Part shown: positions 43,088-52,250 of the stretch, in pieces
Numbering within the stretch: the stretch's first letter is position 1
Layout: each line of letters starts with the position of its first letter
Assembly: GCA_000431315.1 (NCBI GenBank)
Contig: HF989735.1
Location: forward strand, 1-63,395
Origin: Brachyspira sp. CAG:484
GTDB lineage: Bacteria > Cyanobacteriota > Vampirovibrionia > Gastranaerophilales > Gastranaerophilaceae
Length of the DNA: 63,395 bases
Direction: 5' to 3'
The notes under the pieces: generated by a model
Seen by the model: the letters and a program-made list of their open reading frames with translations, nothing else
Told to the model about the DNA's origin: nothing
Database searches by the model: none
Program-made: the position numbers and the translations under genes

Positions 43088-43101
43088 TATCTAATCTCCG
43101 A

Positions 43102-43338
43102 CTATTTACCAAGCAGCTGGAATGCGATTACGAATGCGTACAAAGCACAGGCTTCTGACAACGCTGCACCAAGCAGGAAGAAACCAAAAGCTTTACCTGC
43201 AACTTCCGGCTGGCGGGATACTGCATCCATCAATCCTTTTGTAGCTAATCCGATACCAAGTCCGGCGCCTATCGCACCAAAACCAATTGCGATACCTGCA
43301 CCTAACTGTGCCAATTGTGATAATGAATTTGTTTCCAT
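43102..43338 (-). CDS. atpE: ATP synthase subunit c
   Basis: 78 aa from ATG 43338, which has AAAGGAGAG upstream; the longer frame to 43407 overlaps atpB and is rejected. Two membrane helices joined by the polar loop SRQPEVAGK (R42-Q43-P44). The ion-binding carboxylate is E62 (ALSEACALY). The residue after E62 is Ala and no Gln is seen in helix 1 at the sodium-ligand position, so a proton ring is more likely than a sodium ring; this needs alignment. Confidence 0.96.
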   Translation of the reverse strand: METNSLSQLAQLGAGIAIGFGAIGAGLGIGLATKGLMDAVSRQPEVAGKAFGFFLLGAALSEACALYAFVIAFQLLGK

Positions 43339-43369
43339 GTTTTTCTCTCCTTTTATCTGAATTGTAATA

Positions 43370-44059
43370 TTAATGCTCTTCTCCGGTAGCGGACGAAATA
43401 TAAGCAATTGTCAGCATCATAAATACTGTTGCCTGGATGAATGCTACAAGAATTTCAAAAAGCATAATCGGAAGCGGCAGAAGATATGCAGACAAACCGA
43501 GCGCTATGCTTACAAGTATTTCTCCGGCAAATATATTTGCAAAAAGTCGGATTGCAAGACTTAAAGGTCTTGTTACCATTTCAAGAAGCTCTACCAGTGC
43601 CATAACTATGCCGGTAAAACTAAATTCATGCAGGAAGTATTTAGGACCTTTTTGCTTAATACCCATTCCTACGTAATAAATTAAAACGATTATTGCCATT
43701 GCGGCAGTAAGATTTATATCATTGGTAGGAGATGCCAGCTCTCCTGTTTTAAGGTGAATTATTCTTAAAGGAAGCTGTCCCATTAAGTTTGCGACTAGAA
43801 TAAATAAAAATAATGAAGCAACAAGCGGAACATGCTTTCTGTTTTCATTTGGAATCATTGTATCAAGAGTACCCCAGAAAAATTTCAGAATACTTTCACA
43901 TGCAGCCTGAAGCTTCCCCGGGACTACAGAGAGTTTTCTTGTTGCAAACAGCGCAAAAAGAATTATTACAATCATTGCAAACCACATTGTAAAAATCGTA
44001 TCCAGATTTACTGATATATTGTGACCCGCAATATTAAATGTATAAATCCAATGTTCCAT
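43370..44059 (-). CDS. atpB: ATP synthase subunit a
   Basis: 229 aa from ATG 44059 (GGGAGAG upstream); the seven extra codons to 44080 are not needed. Five to six membrane helices; the essential Arg lies in PLSLAIRLFANIFAGEI. First gene of the operon a-c-b'-b-delta-alpha-(zinc protein)-gamma. No atpI and no beta/epsilon are present, which must be encoded elsewhere. Confidence 0.96.
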   Translation of the reverse strand: MEHWIYTFNIAGHNISVNLDTIFTMWFAMIVIILFALFATRKLSVVPGKLQAACESILKFFWGTLDTMIPNENRKHVPLVASLFLFILVANLMGQLPLRIIHLKTGELASPTNDINLTAAMAIIVLIYYVGMGIKQKGPKYFLHEFSFTGIVMALVELLEMVTRPLSLAIRLFANIFAGEILVSIALGLSAYLLPLPIMLFEILVAFIQATVFMMLTIAYISSATGEEH

Positions 44060-44166
44060 ATAAATTTCTCTCCCTTGCAATTTATTTTAACTCCTAAAAA
44101 AAAAATCGCAAATTTTTTTTGTTTGCGTTATTATTATTATATAATTCCGTTGAATTGAGGGGAAAT

Positions 44167-44886
44167 ATGAATACGGTTTACCTTGAAAGGGTTGAATCAA
44201 CTAACTTGTTTGCCAAGTCAAATCTGCATGACCTGGCTGATTGTACTGTGGTCCATGCGAAAGAACAAACTGCCGGACGCGGGCGGATGCAGAGAAAATG
44301 GGTTGATTTGGGCGAAGGAAACCTTTTTATGTCTTTTGTTTTAAAACCTTCTAACTCTTTTAATGAAGTCTATTCCAATCTTACACAGTATTTGTCTGTT
44401 GTATTATGTGATTTACTTGATGAGTTCGGTGTTTCTGCAGAAATAAAATGGCCGAATGATGTTCAGGTTAATGGTAAAAAGATAGCAGGCATTCTCTCTG
44501 AAACTGTCATGCAGGGGAGTGAATTTAAGGGACTTGTGCTAGGTATAGGGGTTAATTTAAATGCGGAAAAATCCGCTGTGGAGGCAATACCTGATAAGGC
44601 TGTTACTTCACTTAATCTTGAAACTGGTTCTTATATTAACTTAGATGATTTCAGATGCCGTTTGACAGACAGCTTTTTTGCAGGATATAAGGAATTTTTA
44701 AATACCGGATTTCCGATGATAAAGGAAAAATACGTGAGAAGAGCATGTTTCTTAAACCGCGAAATTACTGTGAAAGTATTTAATGATGATAAAAAAGGTG
44801 TTGCAAAATCAATTACTGAGAAGGGGGAACTGATTTTGGCAAATAATAATAAAGAATTTGTACTTACAATAGGAGATATATTATGA
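44167..44886 (+). CDS. birA: Biotin-[acetyl-CoA-carboxylase] ligase
   Basis: 239 aa from ATG 44167 with GAGGGG upstream. The catalytic domain has GRGRMQRKW (biotinyl-AMP loop), KWPNDV and GILSETV; no N-terminal HTH, so it is a ligase without the repressor function. It should attach biotin to the carrier domain of OadA just downstream. Its stop overlaps the oadG start (ATGA). Confidence 0.94.
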   Translation: MNTVYLERVESTNLFAKSNLHDLADCTVVHAKEQTAGRGRMQRKWVDLGEGNLFMSFVLKPSNSFNEVYSNLTQYLSVVLCDLLDEFGVSAEIKWPNDVQVNGKKIAGILSETVMQGSEFKGLVLGIGVNLNAEKSAVEAIPDKAVTSLNLETGSYINLDDFRCRLTDSFFAGYKEFLNTGFPMIKEKYVRRACFLNREITVKVFNDDKKGVAKSITEKGELILANNNKEFVLTIGDIL

Positions 44887-45128
44887 TAGAAAACTTTGTT
44901 GAAAATTTGGAGATAGGCGTTATCCTGATGCTGATCGGGATGGGCGTTGTATTCTCTTTCCTTTACATCCTGGTACTGGCGATGAGGGTTATGTCAAAAT
45001 TTGTTATTTATTTGAACAAATTTTTCCCTGAAGCTGTTCCTGTGGTCGAAAAAGCAGGCAAAAGATCAAATGTTGCCGAAGAAGAGGCTATTGCAGTTGC
45101 CATTGCAGTTGCAAAAGCCAGAGGTTAG
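44883..45128 (+). CDS. oadG: OadG-like gamma subunit of a sodium-pumping decarboxylase
   Basis: 81 aa. One membrane helix (about 12-35, VILMLIGMGVVFSFLYILVL), followed by a polar, Glu/Ala-rich tail, the usual layout of OadG. It assembles the alpha and beta subunits. ATGA overlap with birA and 29 bases before oadA support co-expression. Confidence 0.82.
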   Translation: MIENFVENLEIGVILMLIGMGVVFSFLYILVLAMRVMSKFVIYLNKFFPEAVPVVEKAGKRSNVAEEEAIAVAIAVAKARG

Positions 45129-45157
45129 TTTTTTAATTTAGTGAAAGGATATATATT

Positions 45158-46945
45158 ATGGGAAAAAAACTTATTAAAGTTATGGATACGTCTTTCAGGG
45201 ACGGTTTCCAATCTGTTTACGGGGCAAGAGTATTTGTAGATGATTTTATTCCGGCTCTTCAATCAGCGGTAAATGCCGGTATTAAACATTTTGAAGTTGC
45301 AGGCGGTGCAAGATTTCAGTCACCTATCTTTTATTGCAATGAAAATGCTTTTGAAACTATGGACAAAATCAGAGCCGCAGTCGGTCCTGATATTAACTTA
45401 CAATCCTTAGCTCGCGGTGTTAATGTTGTTGGCCTGGATTCCCAGCCGAGAGATATTATTAATCTGCATGCTAAAATGTTTAAAAAACATGGTGTTACAA
45501 CTGTTAGAAACTTTGATGCTTTAAATGATGTTAATAACTTAATTTATTCAGGTCAGTGCATACGTGATAACGGCTTAAAACATGAAGTTACAATCACAAT
45601 GATGGAACTTCCTATCGGATGTGAAGGTGCGCATGACGTTGCTTTCTATGAAAAAGTTTTGAGAAGCATTCTTGATGCAGGTATTCCGTTTGACAGTCTT
45701 GCGTTTAAAGATGCTTCAGGTACTTCAAATCCTAGAAAAGTTTATGAAACTCTTAAACGTACCAGAGAAATTCTCGGACCTGATGCTCATATTAGATTCC
45801 ACTCTCATGAAACAGCAGGAACAGCTCTTGCTGCTTATCTTGCTGCTCTTGACGGCGGTGCTGACGGTATTGACCTTTCAATGAAGCCTGTTTCAGGCGG
45901 AACTGCCCAGCCTGATATTGTTTCAATGTGGCACGCTCTTAAAGGTACTGATTACGATTTGGGTATTGATGTTGAAAAAATTCTTGAAACTGAAGAAATC
46001 TTTAAAGAATGTATGAAAGATTACTTCCTCCCGCCTGAAGCTTTATCAGTTAATCCGATGATTATTCAATCTCCGCTCCCTGGCGGTGCATTAACTGCAA
46101 ATACTCAAATGCTGCGTGATAACAACCTTATGGATAAATTCCCTGAAGTTGTTGCTGCAATGAAGGAAGTTGTAATGAAGGGAGGTTTCGGAACATCTGT
46201 TACTCCTGTTTCACAATTCTACTTCCAGCAGGCTTTCAATAATGTAATGTTCGGACCTTGGAAGAAAATTGCAGAAGGTTACGGAAAAATGGTTCTCGGA
46301 TATTTTGGTAAAACTCCTTGCGAACCGGATGCTGAAGTTATAAGAATTGCTTCAGAACAGCTGAACTTACAACCAACAACTGAACTGGTTGTTGACCTTA
46401 ACGATAAAGATGAAACAAAAGGTATTAAGGCTGCTACAAAACGACTTGAAGAAGCCGGATTACCGGTTAATGATGAAAATATCTTTATTTCTGCGGCTTG
46501 TAAGGAAAAAGGTATTTTATTCCTTGAAGGCAAAGCAACAATCGGCGTTAGAAAATGTGAAAAAGGTTCTACTGAACCTTCAACCGACGAGGCTAACGGC
46601 TACACAGTTACTGTTAACGGTAAAAAATATGCCGTTGCTTTTGAAGGTAAAAAAGCTACTGTTAACGGTAAACTTTATGACTTTGATATTAAAGCCGGTA
46701 TTGAGGCTAATGCTCATGCTGCAAGCGGTGAAGGTACTCCTGTTAAAGCCGCATTGCCGGGCAATGTATTAAAAGTCCTTGTTTCAAACGGTGACAATAT
46801 CTCTGAAGGTGATGTTATTGCAGTTATTGAAGCAATGAAAATGGAAACAGAAATTAAATCACCTGTTTCCGGTACAGTTAAATCTGTTGATATTGAGGTC
46901 GGCGACAAAGTTGTAACCGGTCAGGTGTTGGTAACAGTCGGTTAA
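45158..46945 (+). CDS. oadA: Oxaloacetate/pyruvate carboxyltransferase with biotin carrier domain (OadA-like)
   Basis: 595 aa. HMGL-like TIM barrel with metal and substrate residues (MDTSFRDGFQS, catalytic Lys in LAFKDASG, metal histidines in RFHSHETAG). The conserved carboxyltransferase tail follows, and the C-terminus is a biotinyl domain with K561 in EAMKMET. With oadB and oadG it forms a membrane complex that decarboxylates a carboxylic acid and exports sodium ions. The first motif differs from the common RDAHQS, so the exact substrate (oxaloacetate versus another acyl compound) is not certain. Confidence 0.9.
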   Translation: MGKKLIKVMDTSFRDGFQSVYGARVFVDDFIPALQSAVNAGIKHFEVAGGARFQSPIFYCNENAFETMDKIRAAVGPDINLQSLARGVNVVGLDSQPRDIINLHAKMFKKHGVTTVRNFDALNDVNNLIYSGQCIRDNGLKHEVTITMMELPIGCEGAHDVAFYEKVLRSILDAGIPFDSLAFKDASGTSNPRKVYETLKRTREILGPDAHIRFHSHETAGTALAAYLAALDGGADGIDLSMKPVSGGTAQPDIVSMWHALKGTDYDLGIDVEKILETEEIFKECMKDYFLPPEALSVNPMIIQSPLPGGALTANTQMLRDNNLMDKFPEVVAAMKEVVMKGGFGTSVTPVSQFYFQQAFNNVMFGPWKKIAEGYGKMVLGYFGKTPCEPDAEVIRIASEQLNLQPTTELVVDLNDKDETKGIKAATKRLEEAGLPVNDENIFISAACKEKGILFLEGKATIGVRKCEKGSTEPSTDEANGYTVTVNGKKYAVAFEGKKATVNGKLYDFDIKAGIEANAHAASGEGTPVKAALPGNVLKVLVSNGDNISEGDVIAVIEAMKMETEIKSPVSGTVKSVDIEVGDKVVTGQVLVTVG

Positions 46946-46968
46946 GCAAAGTAGAAAAGGATTAGAAA

Positions 46969-48144
46969 ATGAATATTACAGACAGCTTATATAAATTATG
47001 GCAGTCAACCGGTATAGCAAACTTTGTTCAGCCGGTTGATCCGACAATCACCAGCGGATTTGAGCAATTTTTACATCAATACGGGTCACCGATTATGATT
47101 GTAATTTGTTTATTCCTCTTGTGGTTAGGTATTAAAAAACAATTTGAACCGTTATTGCTTGTTCCTATTGCATTTGGCGGTTTGTTATCAAATATTCCTG
47201 TTGCAGATATTGCAGGTCCGCATGGATTTTTAGGAATTATTTACGAAGCAGGTATTCATCAGGGCTTGTTCCCGTTGATTATCTTTATGGGTGTAGGTGC
47301 AATGACTGACTTTGGTCCGCTGATTGCAAACCCTAAAACTGCACTTTTAGGCGGTGCTGCCCAATTTGGTATTTTTGGTGCATTGCTGCTGGCTTTGTGC
47401 TGTTTCGGATTTACACTTCCGCAGTCAGGCGCGATAGGTATTATCGGTGGTGCGGATGGTCCTACATCAATTTATGTTACAACTAAGCTTGCGCCGGAAC
47501 TTCTTGGTGCAATTGCTGTTGCGGCATATTCATACATGGCTCTTGTGCCGGTTATCCAGCCGCCTATTATGAAACTTTTAACAACCGAAGCAGAACGTAA
47601 AATTGAGATGAAACAGCTGCGTGAAGTTTCAAAACGTGAAAAAATAGTTTTCCCTCTTGTGGTATTGGGCTTATGTATAATTTTACTTCCTGATGCCTGC
47701 CCTCTTATCGGTGCTTTGACATTTGGTAATTTATGTAAAGAGTGCGGTGTTGTAGAAAGACTTTCTGATACAATGCAGAATGCTTTAATCAATATTGTAA
47801 CTATTTTCTTAGGTTTGTCAGTAGGGTCAAAACTGTCATCAGATCAATTCTTGACTACACAGACATTATTCATTTTAATTCTTGGTATTCTGGCATTCAG
47901 CTTTGCAACAGCAGCTGGTGTGATTTTCGCCAAGGTTATGAACATGTTCTCTAAAGAAAAGATAAACCCGTTAATCGGTTCTGCCGGTGTTTCTGCGGTA
48001 CCTATGGCTGCACGTGTATCTAACAAAGTAGGTTTGGAAGCTAATAACCAAAATTACCTGTTAATGCATGCTATGGGTCCAAACGTTGCCGGTGTAATCG
48101 GTTCTGCGGTTGCAGCAGGTATATTGCTTGCTCTTTGTCAATAG
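46969..48144 (+). CDS. oadB: Sodium-ion-translocating decarboxylase beta subunit (OadB-like)
   Basis: 391 aa, many membrane helices. The conserved GGADGPTSIYVTTKLAPEL block carries the Asp used in sodium transport, and PMAARVSNKVG occurs near the end. It performs decarboxylation of carboxybiotin coupled to sodium export. 23 bases after oadA and followed by a strong terminator, closing the operon. Confidence 0.94.
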   Translation: MNITDSLYKLWQSTGIANFVQPVDPTITSGFEQFLHQYGSPIMIVICLFLLWLGIKKQFEPLLLVPIAFGGLLSNIPVADIAGPHGFLGIIYEAGIHQGLFPLIIFMGVGAMTDFGPLIANPKTALLGGAAQFGIFGALLLALCCFGFTLPQSGAIGIIGGADGPTSIYVTTKLAPELLGAIAVAAYSYMALVPVIQPPIMKLLTTEAERKIEMKQLREVSKREKIVFPLVVLGLCIILLPDACPLIGALTFGNLCKECGVVERLSDTMQNALINIVTIFLGLSVGSKLSSDQFLTTQTLFILILGILAFSFATAAGVIFAKVMNMFSKEKINPLIGSAGVSAVPMAARVSNKVGLEANNQNYLLMHAMGPNVAGVIGSAVAAGILLALCQ

Positions 48145-48168
48145 CATTCATGTTTATTACTTAATAAT

Positions 48169-48198
48169 AAAAGACCGTCATTTAGAGGCGGTCTTTTT
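48169..48198 (+). terminator. Rho-independent terminator of the birA-oad operon
   Basis: AAAGACCG (48170-48177) pairs with CGGTCTTT (48189-48196) over an 11-base loop, followed by Ts. Confidence 0.85.
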
Positions 48199-48227
48199 TA
48201 TGAAAATTTTTGTAATAAAATTTAAGT

Positions 48228-49151
48228 ATGAGTGAGATGTATAAAAAGTCCGGTGTAAATCTTGACGAGGCAGAAAAACTTAATGCTAAGTTAAAATCTA
48301 CATTGAAAACAAAAAATTTAGGTGCGTTTGCCGGCGCGGTTGAGATTGGTAATCCCGGCTTAAAGCTTTTGACTTGTTGTGATGGTATAGGGTCAAAAAT
48401 TATTCCTCTATATGAAAAAAAGATGTTTAGAGAAATAGCAGTTGACTTGATTGCTGCAAATTTGAATGATATGGCAACAAGACCTGCCAGAGCAGTTTCT
48501 TTTGCTGATTATATTGCAGTAAACAGGCTTGACAGTTCTGCTATCTCTGAAATTATTACAGAGCTGGAAAATGAGCTTCGAAAATACGATTGTGAACTTA
48601 TCGGCGGGGAAACTTCTGAAATGCCTCATCTTTTGCGTGATGGTGTTATTGATATTTGCGGGTTTGCAATAGGAATTGAAAAGGACATTAAATTCCTGCC
48701 GGTTCAAAGCGGTGATATAGTTATAGGTTTAAAGTCTTCAGGCATACATGCAAACGGTTTTACTCTTATACGAAAGCTTTTTACTGATGGAAAGCTTTCA
48801 GATGTTGAGTTTGAGGAAACTCTTGTTCCTGCATATATTTATTATAATGAAATTCAGTCGCTCTGGGATAATAATCTTATTAAAGCTGCTGCAAATATTA
48901 CAGGCGGCGGAATATTTGATAATTTGATAAGGGTTATTCCGGAAGGTTTAACGCTTGAATTAAATTATAATAATATTCCTGCACAGGGTATTTTTGAAAA
49001 GCTAAAAAAGATTACCGGGGATGAAATGTATAAGGTATTTAACTGCGGTGCCGGTTTTTGTGTTGTTGCCGATAGTGACAATCTTGCAGGGATAGAAGAA
49101 ATTTGCAGGAACTATGAGCCGTTTATTCTTGGTAGAGTTAAGGAGGCTTAA
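48228..49151 (+). CDS. purM: Phosphoribosylformylglycinamidine cyclo-ligase
   Basis: 307 aa, shorter than the common 340-350. YKKSGVNLDEAE matches the N-terminal start motif, LLTCCDGIGSK the ATP site, AANLNDMATRPARA the core, and ITGGGIFDNL the C-terminal domain. Fifth step of purine synthesis. ATG without a clear ribosome site, preceded by an AT-rich stretch. Overlaps purN by one base (TAATG). Confidence 0.94.
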   Translation: MSEMYKKSGVNLDEAEKLNAKLKSTLKTKNLGAFAGAVEIGNPGLKLLTCCDGIGSKIIPLYEKKMFREIAVDLIAANLNDMATRPARAVSFADYIAVNRLDSSAISEIITELENELRKYDCELIGGETSEMPHLLRDGVIDICGFAIGIEKDIKFLPVQSGDIVIGLKSSGIHANGFTLIRKLFTDGKLSDVEFEETLVPAYIYYNEIQSLWDNNLIKAAANITGGGIFDNLIRVIPEGLTLELNYNNIPAQGIFEKLKKITGDEMYKVFNCGAGFCVVADSDNLAGIEEICRNYEPFILGRVKEA

Positions 49152-49747
49152 TGGTTAGGAAAATTGCAGTAATGGGCTCCGGTAACGGAAGTAATTTTGA
49201 AGCAATTGTAAAACATTTTGAGGGGAAAGATGTTGATATTACCTGTCTTTCTGATAATATGAATGCTTATATTCTTGAGCGTGCAGAAAGGCTTGGAGTT
49301 AAACATCAATATCTTCCATTTGAAGAAAATGCCGGATATTTCGGAGCAAGAAATTTTGACCTGATTGTTCTTGCCGGTTATATGCGTATATTGCCGGATG
49401 ATGTTCTTGAACTTGGCAGATTTATTAATATTCATCCTTCGCTGTTACCGGCGTTCAAAGGTAAAGATGCAATAAGCAGAGCCTTTTTAGCCGGAGTAAA
49501 GGTAAGCGGGGTTACTGTTCACTGGGTTACTGATGAACTGGACGGCGGAAAGATTATTGCCCAGTATCCTGTTCTTATACCAAATCTTATGCACTTTGAT
49601 GAATTTGAAGCTGAAATCCATAAAGTTGAACACGCCTTATATCCAAAGGTGATTGAATGTATTCTGGATGATAAAGTATTTGATTTTTCTGATTTGTTTT
49701 CTTCAGGCTGTAACGGCGGATGCGGAGGGTGCGGCGGATGTCACTAA
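49151..49747 (+). CDS. purN: Phosphoribosylglycinamide formyltransferase
   Basis: 198 aa. The formyltransferase active site is NIHPSLLPAFKG (Asn/His) with Asp in VTDELDGGKII, and the N-terminal VMGSGNGSNFEAI binds the substrate phosphate. The last 14 residues form an unusual Gly/Cys tail (SGCNGGCGGCGGCH) with four cysteines. The DNA for this tail contains the GGAGG used by purD, so the tail may be a by-product of the overlap. Confidence 0.94.
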   Translation: MVRKIAVMGSGNGSNFEAIVKHFEGKDVDITCLSDNMNAYILERAERLGVKHQYLPFEENAGYFGARNFDLIVLAGYMRILPDDVLELGRFINIHPSLLPAFKGKDAISRAFLAGVKVSGVTVHWVTDELDGGKIIAQYPVLIPNLMHFDEFEAEIHKVEHALYPKVIECILDDKVFDFSDLFSSGCNGGCGGCGGCH

Positions 49748-50820
49748 AAGTTTTTGTAATAGGCAGCGGGGCAAGGGAAGAGGCTATACGTTCCGCAGTT
49801 TTAAAATCTCCATTATGTGAGAAAATAGTCTACTCTCTTGATGAAAATCCTGATTTAATTATTTTCGGACCAGAGCAGCCAATTTGTGACGGGCTCGTGG
49901 ATTTATACAGAGCAAAAGGCTTTAACTGTATAGGCGTAAGCAAAAATTTCTCCCAGCTTGAAAGTTCGAAAATTACTGCAAAAATGTTTATGGCTAACAA
50001 CGGTATAAAATGTGCTAAACTTCTACCTATAGAATATCCTGAATTTCCGCAGGTAGTTAAAATGGATGGACTATGTAAAGGCAAGGGGGTAAAGGTAGTT
50101 TACAACCAGAAGGAAAAGGATATATTTACAAGAAAAATCGCTCCAAACAGATATTTTATTGAAGAATATCTTGACGGCGAAGAGTTTTCGGTAATGTCTT
50201 ATTTTTATAATGGCAGGTTGATTAATTTTAAACCTGCAAGAGATTTTAAGCGGCTTTCATCTCAAAAAGATGCACCTAATACTGGCGGAATGGGGGCATT
50301 CTGTCCTGTAAAGCTTACCGGATTGCAGCAGCAAAAACTTGAGATATATCTGCAAAAACTTGAAAAGGCTTTGATTGCTGAAGGTGCGGATTTTAACGGT
50401 TTTATATATTCAGGTCTGATATGGTCGCGTGAGGACTGGTATGTGCTGGAATATAATGTCAGACTTGGTGATCCTGAATGTCAGGCAATATTAACAAACT
50501 TGAAGAATGATTTTTTGGATATTCTGGTTAACGGAACTGAACCGGAATACAAAAACGGCACAGGAGCCTGTTTAACAATTGCGGCTGAGGGCTATCCTGA
50601 TGAACCTTTGACCGGTGATGAGATTATACTCCCTGACATCGAAGATATTATTGTTTACAAAGCCGGAGTATCAGAAAAGAACGGACGATTATATTCAAAC
50701 GGAGGAAGAGTTTTGTCGCTTTGTCTTAATGCTGATAACCCTTTCCCGCGCTTAAAAGAGTATGCAGACAAAATTAAAATGGAGCATAAATATTACAGAA
50801 AAGATATTGATATAAATTAA
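49738..50820 (+). CDS. purD: Phosphoribosylamine-glycine ligase (short form)
   Basis: 360 aa from ATG 49738, with GGAGG 8 bases upstream inside purN and a 10-base overlap. ATP-grasp core: KMDGLCKGKGVKVV, EEYLDGEEFSVMS, and NTGGMGAFCP, VRLGDPECQ. About 60 residues shorter than usual PurD, with a reduced N-terminal domain, and the normal GGREHA is GAREEA here (His to Glu). It still looks functional because purM-purN-purD form one unit. Confidence 0.92.
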   Translation: MSLKVFVIGSGAREEAIRSAVLKSPLCEKIVYSLDENPDLIIFGPEQPICDGLVDLYRAKGFNCIGVSKNFSQLESSKITAKMFMANNGIKCAKLLPIEYPEFPQVVKMDGLCKGKGVKVVYNQKEKDIFTRKIAPNRYFIEEYLDGEEFSVMSYFYNGRLINFKPARDFKRLSSQKDAPNTGGMGAFCPVKLTGLQQQKLEIYLQKLEKALIAEGADFNGFIYSGLIWSREDWYVLEYNVRLGDPECQAILTNLKNDFLDILVNGTEPEYKNGTGACLTIAAEGYPDEPLTGDEIILPDIEDIIVYKAGVSEKNGRLYSNGGRVLSLCLNADNPFPRLKEYADKIKMEHKYYRKDIDIN

Positions 50821-50882
50821 TTAGTGCATTTTATTCAAGCATGGTGTATAATTTATGTATAGATATTAAGAGGGGTTTAGAT

Positions 50883-52118
50883 ATGTCAATTGATGATGCT
50901 CTTGTAATGATTTTAGCAGGCGGAGAAGGGAAAAGACTGCTTCCGCTTACCAAAGACCGCGCAAAACCTGCTGTACCGTTTGGCGGAAGATATAGAATTA
51001 TTGACTTTGTATTGAATAATTTTATTAATTCAGGCTTTTTTAAGATAAAAGTCTTAACTCAATATAAATCAGATTCTCTAAACAAACACATAACCCGCGG
51101 CTGGGCATTATCACCGTTTTTAAACCAGTATGTAGATCTGGCTCCTGCTCAGATGCGGACTGGTCTGGATTGGTACAGGGGAACTGCCGATGCTATTTAT
51201 CAGAATGTTTTTCATATTACTGATGAAGATCCTGATTATGTTTGTATATTCGGCGGCGACCATATTTACAAAATGGATGTTTCTCAAATGCTTAATTTTC
51301 ATAAGGAGAAAGCTGCTGATTTATCTATTTCTGCCATTCCTATACCAATTGAAGAAGCCTCTGAGTTTGGCATAATTGAAGTTGATGAAGATTGGCGGCT
51401 TATAAATTTTGTAGAAAAGCCAAAGGACAAACCAAAGTCTATTCCCGGTAATCCTGATATGTGTCTGGCTTCTATGGGAAATTATATATTTAATAAAGAT
51501 ACTCTTTTGAAGGCGCTTGAAGAAGATGAAGGTATCAAAACTTCAAGCCATGATTTTGGTAAAAATGTTATTCCAATGCTTTTGAATGAAGGTAAGCGGA
51601 TATATATATATAATTTTGCAACCAATGAATTTCCCGGAATTACCGATGCCGAAAGAGGATACTGGCGTGATGTTGGAAGTATTGACGCATACTGGCAGGC
51701 TAATATGGACTTGCTGCAGTCTAATCCGGAATTGAACTTATATTCTAAAGACTGGCCGCTCAGAACTTTCAACTATAACTATCCGCCTGCAAAATTTATA
51801 TGGCAGGAAGGCGACAGAGTTGGTATGGCTACCAATTCAATGGTGTCAGAAGGTTGTATTGTTTCCGGCGGAAGCCTTTCCAGATGCGTGCTTTCTCCAA
51901 AAGTTAAAGTAAACAGTTATTCCCAGATTTATGAAAGTATTCTGATGGAAAATGTTGAGGTTGGAAGATATTCACGTATTAAAAAAGCTATTATTGATAA
52001 GAATGTTTATATCCCGCCAAACACAAGGATAGGATACAACCGCGAAGAGGATATAAAACGCGGCTTCCACGTATCGCCTAACGGGGTAACCGTAGTTCCA
52101 AAGGGAGCTATTTTGTAA
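50883..52118 (+). CDS. glgC: Glucose-1-phosphate adenylyltransferase
   Basis: 411 aa from ATG 50883 with AGAGGGG upstream. Nucleotidyltransferase start ILAGGEGKRLLPLTKDRAKP, sugar-phosphate site IVEKPK-type (FVEKPKDKP), and a C-terminal left-handed beta-helix (about 290-411). It makes ADP-glucose for glycogen. No other glycogen gene is next to it. Confidence 0.95.
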   Translation: MSIDDALVMILAGGEGKRLLPLTKDRAKPAVPFGGRYRIIDFVLNNFINSGFFKIKVLTQYKSDSLNKHITRGWALSPFLNQYVDLAPAQMRTGLDWYRGTADAIYQNVFHITDEDPDYVCIFGGDHIYKMDVSQMLNFHKEKAADLSISAIPIPIEEASEFGIIEVDEDWRLINFVEKPKDKPKSIPGNPDMCLASMGNYIFNKDTLLKALEEDEGIKTSSHDFGKNVIPMLLNEGKRIYIYNFATNEFPGITDAERGYWRDVGSIDAYWQANMDLLQSNPELNLYSKDWPLRTFNYNYPPAKFIWQEGDRVGMATNSMVSEGCIVSGGSLSRCVLSPKVKVNSYSQIYESILMENVEVGRYSRIKKAIIDKNVYIPPNTRIGYNREEDIKRGFHVSPNGVTVVPKGAIL

Positions 52119-52250
52119 ACCCTATTGAATTGCTGATACCTTTGGTGTAATATTTTTTACGCCGAAATAAAGAATGTAAACTTTTCTTAAAAATCCTTTT
52201 TGTAAGGGCAATTTTTAGGCTTTATAATCTTTATTGTCTTGGGTAGAAAT

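Noticed and set aside
43339..43407. Longer atpE start
   Set aside because: The extension overlaps the end of atpB and has no ribosome site, whereas ATG 43338 has AAAGGAGAG and gives the normal c-subunit length.
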